DNA from: Chrysophaeum taylorii
Taxonomy: Eukaryota > Sar > Pelagophyceae > Pelagomonadales > Pelagomonadaceae
Length of the DNA stretch: 64,000 bases
NCBI GenBank assembly: GCA_029834535.1
Contig: JAQMWT010000330.1
Location: 124,001-188,000 of the forward strand
Reading direction: 5' to 3'
Below the pieces are notes generated by a model that was not told the DNA's origin, did not search any database, and was given only the letters and a program-made list of their open reading frames with translations. How positions within the stretch are numbered: position 1 is the first letter of the stretch; each line of letters opens with the position of its first letter. This document shows, in pieces, positions 9,901 through 18,098 of this stretch. The translations under genes and the position numbers were made by a program.

Positions 9901-11868
9901 ATCCGCAACGATTCGCTATGCCGCAGCTACTTTGGTGGTATTCCGCCATGGCGCGTTCCATACCGTCTGTACATCATGCTGCGGGTCGAGTTTTCGTACT
10001 ACCGTGGCTCGGTCGGCAAGGAGGCTGCGACCGCGACGGCGAACGCGCTGTCGCTGCTCGACGCGATCTATCCAAACCTGTGCTTCAATTTCATGCGCAT
10101 GCTGACTCGAGACAAGGATACAGCTTCTACTGCCTCGTATACGCGAATGGACGCGACGCTGCGGTGGGGGTCGCCGCGACACGTTCCAGCGGCTTTCATT
10201 GCCTTGGTTGGCTGCGTGCTCGTCGTCGTCGGCCTGCCTGTCGGCATCTTCGTCACTATCCGCAACAACTACAATTTGTACCACGGCGTCCACGAACCGC
10301 CATCGCTTGCGAGGTGGGGTTGGGCCTACGCCGATTTCCGGAGCCCCTATCACGCGACGGCCGTGATGTCGCACCTCGAGACGGTCGTGTTCTGTACCAT
10401 CGCGACAGCATTCCAGGACAGCGCGCTTCAGACCGTCCTGGCGCTCACCACGGCTACTGCCGCCTTTGCCTACGCTGCCACCGTTCGGCCGTTCGTGGAG
10501 TTTCGCTACAATATCTTCTTCGTCGTCGCCAAGCTCGCGGTGCTTATCTTCGTCGTCGCCTCGGTCCTCCTCTCGTCGCGTCGTTACCGGACAGCGTGGA
10601 CTGTGATCACAGCCGCAGAGCTCTTCCTGTTCTTCGTCGTGACTGTCAATATCTACGTCATGGAGCGTGCTGAGGGCCGCAAGCGCGCCGAAATCAAGTC
10701 GGGTATGGGGCGCGTCCTTAATCTGCCCACGCAGAGAATGTCGTTGAGGTCGCGGCCTTCGCTCGTCGTCAACGCAATGATTGGCGAGGTCCGTCGGTTT
10801 TCCAAGCGGCGGCGGTTTTCGTCGTCTTCACTTTTTCTCGGGCAGCAGGACGATAACCTACCACCGAAGGTGGTAGAGGCCCAAGCTGCTGCTGGTGCTG
10901 ACGAAGACGTCGAGAAAGCAGAGGCGACGCGTGGCCACGAGCTGGCGGCGACCGCGCGTGCAGTCAAGAACCTAACACGCGTGGTCGAGCCATGCTGCAT
11001 GATGGCGTGGTGCAACAACCCCGGGAGCCAGACCGACGATAAAAAAGACTTCGTGCAGCGCGTCGCACGGTCGACGGAGACGCTCATCAGCGCGTCGTCG
11101 CCGCTCTCGCAGTACTCTGCCGACCGCAAGGCGGCATTTTGGCGGTCCCTGACTGAAAACTATCGGGGTATCGTGGGCTTCGTCGCGAACACGCTCACCT
11201 ACAACGAGCGCGTTTTCGTCTTTGGGGTATTGGTGAAATTGCAGCGATTTCTCGGGAACCTGACTCTCGACGAGCTCGCCCTCGACGATAGCATCGCCGA
11301 AAGCCACCGGGCTTCGGTGTTATACTGCATACTCTCGGCGCCAGCCGGCGATGACTCGCTGACCCAATTCTTGCGCGACGCACTCCAAGCCCTGAAGCAA
11401 CGCGGCCCACCACCACCATTCTGCGTCGAGCGATCCATCTTTCTCCCGGCTTCGATCCGCTGTTACGTTCGAGGAAGAAACGACGGGCCGCACGACGCCG
11501 AGCTCTTGCAGGAGAAGACGTCGCGCGAAATGATAGACGAACAAAAAATGCAACGCAACCAGGCAATGCTCGCCTACGGCCGCATGCGCAGGGCTGCCAC
11601 GCTCAGACATCTCAGCCCACACCACAAGCGCAAGATCGTCGAGTTCGAGTACCGGGAAGAGGCGGCAATATTTTACATCGAGAGGTTCAATCACGAGGCT
11701 AGCTCGTTGCACGAAGTGATGATGGCCGAGCACCCAGTTTCGCCGGACGTCGACGATCGAACGGCGGCTTGCGAGGAAGAAGGAAAAATCCTCGACGAGC
11801 AGCAGCAGCGGAAGCACGACAACGACGTCTCCTCAAGAGACAGTCGTTTTCGTCTATCGGACCCGTAG
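6984..11868 (+). CDS. Receptor-like multi-pass membrane protein: periplasmic-binding-type ectodomain, Cys-rich stalk, TM bundle
   Basis: I model three exons: 6984-8961, 9042-9686 and 9743-11868 (introns of 80 and 56 bp, GT-AG, frame kept), giving about 1582 aa. It starts with a signal peptide (MWAVVVFLVLASSVAGG). Residues about 20-440 resemble the type I periplasmic-binding fold used as ligand-binding ectodomain in family C GPCRs and natriuretic receptors (GIIGTEDSATTESAAKYASL; WSQVGVIAARDENGYEG). A cysteine-rich stretch of the GCC2/GCC3 or TNFR-like type spans about 600-800 (CVKCAAGREK, CTDCQPGRYRADG) and is joined exactly across intron 1. About seven hydrophobic segments follow from residue 816 to 1185 (for example FFVYLLLFCAILSLWVWVN). 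A 400-residue basic and acidic tail has no recognised domain. A role in sensing an extracellular small molecule is inferred. The TM part looks more like the TRP-like proteins of stramenopiles than a classical 7TM. Confidence 0.8.
8962..9041 (+). other. Intron 1 of the receptor-like gene (80 bp)
   Basis: Donor gtgagcag and acceptor tgccctcag. It contains a (CAT)n run at about 8979-9007. Splicing joins ...GSTTC to LSCPANSTRHD and restores a Cys-rich motif that reading through would lose. Confidence 0.85.
9687..9742 (+). other. Intron 2 of the receptor-like gene (56 bp)
   Basis: Donor gtaagc and acceptor atgccgcag. The join gives PIAYFGVLFNFALFDADIV, continuing the membrane domain in frame. Confidence 0.85.
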
Positions 11869-11929
11869 GGAGAAGAAGGGCAATATGGTGGTGGTGCACC
11901 GGTGGTGGTGGTGGTGGTGGTGCCATCGA

Positions 11930-12058
11930 CGGATGGTAGCGGCGGCGGCGGCGGCGGCGGGGCCTTCCTTCCACCCGAGCATATATTATTGCCAGCGGCG
12001 GCGGCGGCGGCGGCGGCGGCGGGGCCTTCCTTCCACCCGAGCATATATTATTGCCAAT
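11930..12058. repeat. Tandem duplication (about 62 bp, two copies) with (GGC)n in the convergent 3' region
   Basis: GCGGCGGCGGGG followed by CCTTCCTTCCACCCGAGCAT and ATATTATTGCCA occurs at about 11945-11994 and 12007-12056. It lies between the stop of the receptor gene and the stop of the minus-strand RRM gene, so it is 3' UTR or spacer. A (GGT)n run precedes it at 11886-11922. Confidence 0.85.
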
Positions 12059-12158
12059 CCGGCGGGAAGCCAGCCCTCACGAGGAGCGACTTTAAGACCT
12101 GACCTCAGGAAGAAAATAATAAATTGTTACGGCAGCAGACGCAGCAGGAGGCCACTAC

Positions 12159-13001
12159 TCATGCGTAATCGAGGCGAATGGGGCGTCCTTTGAGGTCGGT
12201 ACCGTTGAGGGTATTTATCGCGGCGTCGGCTTGTTCGACGCTATAAAACTCGAGGAAGCCCGAGCCTCGGAAATCGCCCGAGTGCTTGTCTGTGAGCCAG
12301 CGTATCGCCTTGAAGCCGTCGGGCGCGACGGTCGAGAAGTGCGCGAGGACGTCCTCCTCTTCGGCCTCGTAGGCGACGTTTCCCAGGAAGAGCTTATTCG
12401 TACCGTCGGCGGGTCGTTGGGCCTTGGGTCGGTGGTTTTTTGGCGGCCAGACGTCGCCCGGTCTCGGGGGCGCGAACGCGACTTTGATTTGCCGGCCGCC
12501 GACTTTGGTCCCGGAAAGCGCGACGGCGTGCTCGGCAGCGGCCGTGTCGGCGCACTCGACGAAGGCCGACCCGTAGAACTGTTTGGTATCTTTGTCCGTG
12601 ATATACTTGATCACGGGCAGCGCGCACTCGAGGGCTTTCTCTAGCCCTCGGTCGTCGATAGACCACGGCAAGTTTCCCACGAACAGCCGCGTCACGCCGC
12701 TCGCCCTTACTTTTTTCGTCGATGGCTCGTCTTCTCCTTTCAATTTTTGGTCCTCCCTTTTCCTCCTCTTTGGCTCGTCTTCTCGAGTCGCGTTTTCCTT
12801 CCGTTTCTTTTCGTCGTCCTTATCTTCTTGCCCTTTTCTGCTGCTCGCGCTATCCTTCCCCTTATTCGGGTCCTTCTTCTTCTTCACGACTTCCTTGACC
12901 TCGTTATCCTGCGACACGATCACGAAGTCGACGCTACTCTGGTTGCTCTTGCGCTTCTTACTCTTCTTCTTCTTCTTCTGCTCCTCGCCAGAGGAACTCA
13001 T
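12159..13001 (-). CDS. Nucleolin/Nsr1-like RNA-binding protein with two RRMs
   Basis: This is a single-exon ORF of 280 aa. The first roughly 100 residues are a lysine- and acid-rich low-complexity region, suitable as a nuclear or nucleolar targeting segment. RRM1 starts near residue 104 with RNP2 LFVGNLPW and RNP1-like FYGSAFVEC. RRM2 follows near 200 with RNP2 LFLGNVAY and RNP1 FRGSGFLEF. This basic tail plus tandem RRMs is typical of nucleolar rRNA-processing factors (Nsr1/Gar2/nucleolin-like), although the GAR tail is missing. The protein ends directly after RRM2. It converges on the receptor gene. The start is the only ATG before the lysine block, and only about 100 bp separates it from the next gene's stop. 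Confidence 0.88.
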   Translation of the reverse strand: MSSSGEEQKKKKKSKKRKSNQSSVDFVIVSQDNEVKEVVKKKKDPNKGKDSASSRKGQEDKDDEKKRKENATREDEPKRRKREDQKLKGEDEPSTKKVRASGVTRLFVGNLPWSIDDRGLEKALECALPVIKYITDKDTKQFYGSAFVECADTAAAEHAVALSGTKVGGRQIKVAFAPPRPGDVWPPKNHRPKAQRPADGTNKLFLGNVAYEAEEEDVLAHFSTVAPDGFKAIRWLTDKHSGDFRGSGFLEFYSVEQADAAINTLNGTDLKGRPIRLDYA

Positions 13002-13102
13002 TATGACTTAGCGTGCCGTTGAGAGGCCCCGAAGCGAACGCACGAACTGAGGATATTTTAGAGGGTCAGGAGCAGAGTGTCGACGATAAGAAAAAAAATG
13101 TG

Positions 13103-14221
13103 CTAGACGATGCCCCTTTCGAGGAGCGGGGCGTTTTGGGGGATGCGGTCGAAGGCGAGGCGAGATAAGTCAAGAGTCTCGAAACGGTTGAGGTCGACGA
13201 GCTCGGCGACGGCGCGACCGACGCCCGGAGAGTGCTGGAGGCCGTGGCCCGAGAAACCCGTGGCTAGGAGAAGGTTTTTGTGGTCGGGATGAAAGCCGAG
13301 GATGCCGTTCTGGTCGAGGGTGTTGTACTCGTAGAAACCCGCCCACGCCGAACAGAGCTTGAGGGTTTCGAAGGCCGGAACGCGGCGGGCGAGGGCTGGC
13401 CAGACGGTGGAATAAAATAGGTCGTAGTCGACGTCGAAATCCGACGCGTCGGGGTCCGAGGTGGGCGAGACTCCGCACAAAAATCGTCGCGGATGATTGT
13501 CGGAGCGAAAGTAAACGCCAGACGCGTCGACCGTAAGCGGAACGTCCGGAACGTCGCGGTCGCACTCGACGGCAAAGATACACCGCTTCCGCGGGCGCAC
13601 GGGCAAGTCCGGCACGAGGTTGGCCGAGTGCGCGCCGGCGGCGACGACGACGATCCCCGCGTCGACGGGGAGTTCGAGCCCCCCCGACCCCCTCTCGACC
13701 GTCCCCCGGACGTACTCGACGCCCAGACGAATTGCTGCCTCTTTCGTCGCCCGCAGAAGCGCCCACGCATCGAAATAGCCCTCGTTCCGCGACCCCCAGG
13801 CCCCCAGGGCGACTTCATCGGTGTCTATCCACGGAAATTTTCGTTTAATCTCTCGCGGCTCCAGCAGATGGATCCAGTCTACGCCCGCGGCGCGCTGCGT
13901 GGAGTGTGCGGCCCGCAATTCGTGCTCCCCTTGCGCGAGCGTCAAGTACCCGCACTCCCTGAAATTGAGCCCGGGATCTTCCCCCGTTAGCGCGCGAAGA
14001 CCTTCTTTAATCCACCACGCGCCGTACATCGACAGCTTTATGTTCTCCATCAACGAGAACTGCTGTCGCACGCCGCCGGCGCTCAGCGCGGTCGAACTCC
14101 GCGCGTAGCTCGGGTCCCGCTCCACGACCACCGCAGAGATCGACCGCCGCGCGAGCTCGAGCGCGATCGACGTTCCAATAGCCCCGCCGCCGACCACGCA
14201 TACGTCATGAAACTTCTTCAT
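13103..14221 (-). CDS. FAD-dependent oxidoreductase, DAO family, FOXRED1-like
   Basis: The protein is 372 aa if started at MKKFHDVCVV (14221). The frame is open upstream to 14353, and the extra 44 Arg-rich residues could be a mitochondrial presequence. The N-terminus has the dinucleotide-binding motif CVVGGGAIGTSIALELARR, then an acidic residue in VVVERD. The STALSAGGVRQQFS segment and the C-terminal FSGHGLQHSPGVGRAVAEL (FAD-contact glycine motif) are typical of the DAO fold. Comparison from memory places it nearest FOXRED1-type proteins, which help complex I assembly in mitochondria; sarcosine or glycine oxidase-like enzymes are the alternative. It shares its 5' side with an unresolved 1.4-kb stretch. 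Confidence 0.8.
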   Translation of the reverse strand: MKKFHDVCVVGGGAIGTSIALELARRSISAVVVERDPSYARSSTALSAGGVRQQFSLMENIKLSMYGAWWIKEGLRALTGEDPGLNFRECGYLTLAQGEHELRAAHSTQRAAGVDWIHLLEPREIKRKFPWIDTDEVALGAWGSRNEGYFDAWALLRATKEAAIRLGVEYVRGTVERGSGGLELPVDAGIVVVAAGAHSANLVPDLPVRPRKRCIFAVECDRDVPDVPLTVDASGVYFRSDNHPRRFLCGVSPTSDPDASDFDVDYDLFYSTVWPALARRVPAFETLKLCSAWAGFYEYNTLDQNGILGFHPDHKNLLLATGFSGHGLQHSPGVGRAVAELVDLNRFETLDLSRLAFDRIPQNAPLLERGIV

Positions 14222-15604
14222 TACCCGCCGCCTACTTACTGTTGCAAAAAACTCTTGGGTAGGGTTCAAGGTTTTCGCACGGTTGCCTGCCTGCCTGCAC
14301 CTCCGCCGTGGGCACAACAGTCCACAGAGCCAAGGACCGAGGTCGATGGACATACATGGTTGGTGCGTCCCTGGAAATCAGCTCTTGGGGTCGCGGGCGA
14401 GGTTGTCGGCCTCGGTGTCGGTCACGACGGGGTGACGACGATTGCGGTGGGGGATGAGCCCGCGACGATGGGCCCATCGCTCGAAGGAAGAGTGTGAGGT
14501 AGAGTTTGTTGTTCTCCTCGGGGTGTATTATATCACCGCGCGAGTTGCGAGTCTTGAGCAACTCGAGCAGCGCAGGGACGTTCGGGCGGCGCCCCGTCGA
14601 CCGCTTTTTTTTCGAGGGTCTTATTTATCAGAGACGACGCGTTGCGGACGTCGAGCTCGGACTTCGGCGGTGTTGTTGAACCAGATGAACGGGCAATCAA
14701 TCGTTTGTGAGGTTCGGCGAGACGACGGGCTCATCGGTCGGCGGCACCGGGAGATTCTCGAACCTTTCGACCGTTTGGGCGGCCGGATCGAGCTCGTCGG
14801 AAGGAACGGCGACGCGTTCTGCTCGAAGCTTCCGGTTAGCCGTCGGCGCGGGTTCGGTTGCGGCGTCCGCGCTCGACAACTTGGGTTGTGACTCGACGAA
14901 CACGGTAGCAGTGGCGGCGCGTCGATACACTTCTCACCGAGAAGAAGATGCTGGTGTGAAGCCCGCGGCGAAAATGTCGGTAGTTGTACGGCGGCGGCGG
15001 CGGTGGTGCTGCGAGGTCAACAGCATCGTCGTCCCGCCGCTGCCGTTTGCCAACGTGGCCCTCTATTTGCGTGTCCGCATTTCCGGCTCGAGCACCGCTC
15101 GTCGCAGGCTGGCGTCGCCAAACCCGAACAAAATTCTCTTCGCTTCCTCTTCCGGCGTCGTCTCGAGTTCCGCCCAACAAGAGGACGACCGAGTCCTCTC
15201 GGCGCGCCGAAGTCTACGCGAGTCCTCTCGGCGCGCCGAAGTCTACGCTGACATGAACTTGCATAAACGCAACTATCGACGACGACTGCGGTGGAGCCAG
15301 GCATCGATGGTGGTGCGGGCGATGACGCATTGTGGGAGTATGATGCATCGGAGATCGGGATGACGTTAGTGTGTCAGTCGACTCGGAGACTCAGGGATCC
15401 GCGACCGCAGCGTCGGTGACGCGCGCGGCCTTTTGGACTGCGTCGCGGCCGAACCACTGGGCTGCTGGTCGAGCTCGGTGGGGTCGACTTGGATCGAACT
15501 TGAGGATGTCTGCATCTTCTTGACTCTTCGACCGTGGGTTGCATGCATCCACCAACGGTTGAGGATTAGGGTTACACAACGAGTTTTGCGGCCCATTATT
15601 ATAC
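14222..15604. other. Unresolved 1.4-kb stretch between divergent genes
   Basis: Overlapping ORFs on both strands (plus 14707-15363, minus 14232-14561, 14697-14930 and 14836-15180) show no recognisable domain. The minus frame around 14700-14930 has coding-like composition, but no start, splice pattern or homolog that I can defend. A 29-bp direct repeat (CGAGTCCTCTCGGCGCGCCG plus AAGTCTACG) occurs twice at about 15189-15246. The region should contain the promoters of the FOXRED1-like gene (minus) and the solute-binding protein gene (plus). Confidence 0.4.
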
Positions 15605-16312
15605 ATGAGCTGCTTAATAAAGTCGCGTCTCGCGCCGCGCGGCGTTCTTCGCGCTGGCATCAACCTGTCGAACTTTTTGCTCGTGTCTGAGCCCCCGCGC
15701 GGCGGGATCGCGCCCGAGATGGTGTCGCTGGTCGCGGCGGCGCTGGGAGCGGAGGCCTCCGAGCTGGTGCTGTACGAGCGGCCGGGGCTACTGGCGGCGG
15801 CGGCGGCGGACCGGGAGCCCCCCTTTACCGTCGGGCTCGTCGCCGACGAGCCGGGGCGCAACATGATGTTTTCGAGGCACTACGCCGAGATCGAGGCGAC
15901 GTTGCTCGTGAGGAGGGACTCGGGAGTAGAATCGTTGCGAGATCTCGACGAGGAAGGAGTTCGAATCGCCGTTGCCAAGGGAGCCGCCTACGACCTCTAC
16001 TTGTCGCGCACCCTAAAAAATGCGACTCTCGTGCGCGCCGCGGGGCTCGACGCCTCGCACGAGCTCTACGCCGCGGACCCCTCCATTTCCGCGCTAGCGG
16101 GCTTGAGGCCCAAGCTGGAGGATTACGCCGACGGTAGGGTCCTCGAGGGCCGGTTTACCACCGTCAACCAGGCGATCGGCGTTCCGGAAAGGCTCGCCGA
16201 CGACGACACGCTCGGGTTTCTGAACGCCGTCGTCGAGGACGCGCTTTTATCGGGAAAGGTGAAGGACCTCGTTCGCCGCTTTGGCGTCGAGGGAAGAATC
16301 AAGCCGGCCGAG

Positions 16313-16390
<78 letters not shown>

Positions 16391-16396
16391 TTGTAG
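15605..16396 (+). CDS. Bacterial-type family 3 solute-binding protein (ABC-transporter-like periplasmic binding protein)
   Basis: The protein is 263 aa. It begins APRGVLRAGINLSNFLLV, continues with GGIAPEMVSLVAAALGAE and GRNMMFSRHYAEIEATLLV, and then VRIAVAKGAAYDLYLSRTLK. This is the two-lobe pattern of bacterial amino-acid-type ABC substrate-binding proteins. There is no signal peptide or lipobox, so it would stay in the cytosol, unless an upstream exon supplies a leader. Such proteins are rare in eukaryotes, and with no permease nearby a metabolic, sensing or moonlighting role is more likely than import. A (TCG)n run (16315-16389) adds about 25 Ser codons to the C-terminus just before the stop, which is recent microsatellite growth. 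Transfer from bacteria is inferred. Confidence 0.8.
16314..16389 (+). repeat. (TCG)n microsatellite inside a coding end
   Basis: About 25 TCG units encode a terminal poly-Ser tract of the solute-binding protein. The minus strand reads poly-Asp, which is a spurious ORF. Confidence 0.95.
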
Positions 16397-16406
16397 CACA
16401 TAATCA

Positions 16407-18098
16407 TCAGCCCCAGGTGACGCAGTGCATCTCATCGGTGTATCCATCGACGATGGGATTGGGCTGCGGGAGCAGCATCGTCGCGAGGAAGGCGAGGTCT
16501 TTCGGGGGCGCGAGGAGCTGCTTCTCCCTTTGGTCGCACGGAAGACGAAGTACAGCATCCTCCTCGCAGGAGACGATGGCTCCCTCGGAATCGAGCGTGA
16601 GGTAAACGGTCTTGGTGTTGGCGGTGGCGAGGGTGCGCCAGCGCTCGTCGCCGGCGGCGCCGTAAAGGCGGCGGTAAAGGAATTTCGCGGGTTGAGCTTG
16701 CTTCTTCGCCGTCTCGAGGAGGCGTCGGAAGCCGAGGTTGGAGAGGGTGTGGGGCATGAAGCGGGGTGGGGGCTCGGCGCGCGGCAGGGTCGTGTGCTTG
16801 GCGGCCCAGATATACTCGCTCGGGACGCCCGCGACGTCGCGGACGAGGCGGAGCGTCCGGGGAGACGCGTGCTGGGCGAACGCGTTGCCAATCCAAGTCA
16901 AATTTGTAGCCTCGATCCTTACGACCCCGCCGGCGAAGGCGTTCGCGGGCGAAGCGTCGACGAGCCAGCGCTGGAGGAGGGCGGTCGGGAGGAGGTAGTG
17001 GTTGCTGCCGCCGTGCATCCGGAGCTGGCTAAACATGAGGCAACCGCCCTTCTCTTGGAGACCGAGCACGGGGAACGCAAAAGCATACAAAATCGCAGCC
17101 CCCACAAAAATCCTGAAGGCCTTTTTGTTGGGGTGGGAAGAATCGCGTTCTTTCTTCTCAAAAGTGGCGGCGGCGGCGGCGCGGCAGAGGACGACGGAGA
17201 GCGCCGCGTAATACGCGAGCTGGAGATCGCGGCCCGCGCCTTGGACGGTGGACACGGCGTCGCGGTGGAAGGGGTCGACGATCGCCAGCGCGATCGCGGG
17301 GGCGACCGCCGCGACCGCCAGTACCAGAGGTTCTGCGAGGGTTTCGGTTACTTGGGCGGGCATGCAGAAGAAGAGGCGCGTGCACGTGGTGACCCCGAAG
17401 CTCGAAACGTTCGAAGGCGGCGGCGTGAGACCGATGAGCAAATGGAAAGAAACCGTCGTGAAGACCCCGATCCGCACTGCCCACGGGGTTTCGATGACGT
17501 GGAGCACGGGGACGAAGGCCTCCACCAAAAGCGTGAGCCAAGGGGCGGCGGAAGCGACGAATTCGACGATCGTTTTGACGACGGAAGATTCGAACAAAAG
17601 ACGATCGGGGAGGTATTCGAAAGGTTGGACGCAGAATATCGAGGCGCACGAATACTTTGGGTGGCAGAAGGAGGTGTTGAGCTTCCAGAAAGCGCTCGCA
17701 AAGTAGAACACGGCGAGCTGCCACCGAACGATTTCGGCGCACCGGTCGACGACCTCGTTCTCGTCGGATGCCGAAAGGCGCCACTTCCGCGCGCGTAGGA
17801 GGGCCCACAAGACGGCGAGGTCCATCTGGGTCGCCCAGAGCTGGCTGTTCCCCATCCAGGGACCCTTCCGCGCGTTGGTGACGATGCGCACCGCCAAGGC
17901 GAGTCCCGAAACGAGGGTGTTGTAAGGCACGGCCGCGGCCGCCGCGAAAAGCCCCAGGAGCACCCAGACGGGCTGCGCCTGGACACTATCCTTGAGCGCC
18001 GTGCCGGGCACAAACCCGGAAATCACCCGAAGCGCGTTGGCCGCGCACCACAGCCGCACGTACGCAGCGAACACCTTCTTCTTCGGAAGTGACGTCAT
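16407..18098 (-). CDS. HTTM / vitamin-K-dependent-carboxylase-like multi-pass membrane protein
   Basis: The protein is 563 aa from MTSLPKKK (18098); the frame stays open to 18176. It has several hydrophobic segments, and the core WQLAVFYFASAFWKLNTSFC followed by a loop and VEFVASAAPWLTLLVEAFVP matches the HTTM fold (horizontally transferred TM domain, related to gamma-glutamyl carboxylase). LRMHGGSNHYLLP lies in the second half. Eukaryotic algae have many HTTM proteins of unknown substrate, so no reaction is claimed. Its ATG overlaps the ATG of the divergent hydrolase-RCCR gene by two bases, so at least one true start must lie elsewhere or the two transcripts must overlap at their 5' ends. 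Its stop is 10 bp from that of the solute-binding protein gene. Confidence 0.72.
   Translation of the reverse strand: MTSLPKKKVFAAYVRLWCAANALRVISGFVPGTALKDSVQAQPVWVLLGLFAAAAAVPYNTLVSGLALAVRIVTNARKGPWMGNSQLWATQMDLAVLWALLRARKWRLSASDENEVVDRCAEIVRWQLAVFYFASAFWKLNTSFCHPKYSCASIFCVQPFEYLPDRLLFESSVVKTIVEFVASAAPWLTLLVEAFVPVLHVIETPWAVRIGVFTTVSFHLLIGLTPPPSNVSSFGVTTCTRLFFCMPAQVTETLAEPLVLAVAAVAPAIALAIVDPFHRDAVSTVQGAGRDLQLAYYAALSVVLCRAAAAATFEKKERDSSHPNKKAFRIFVGAAILYAFAFPVLGLQEKGGCLMFSQLRMHGGSNHYLLPTALLQRWLVDASPANAFAGGVVRIEATNLTWIGNAFAQHASPRTLRLVRDVAGVPSEYIWAAKHTTLPRAEPPPRFMPHTLSNLGFRRLLETAKKQAQPAKFLYRRLYGAAGDERWRTLATANTKTVYLTLDSEGAIVSCEEDAVLRLPCDQREKQLLAPPKDLAFLATMLLPQPNPIVDGYTDEMHCVTWG

Noticed and set aside
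16123-16407. Poly-Asp ORF on the minus strand
   Set aside because: It is the reverse of the (TCG)n tract at the end of the solute-binding protein gene.
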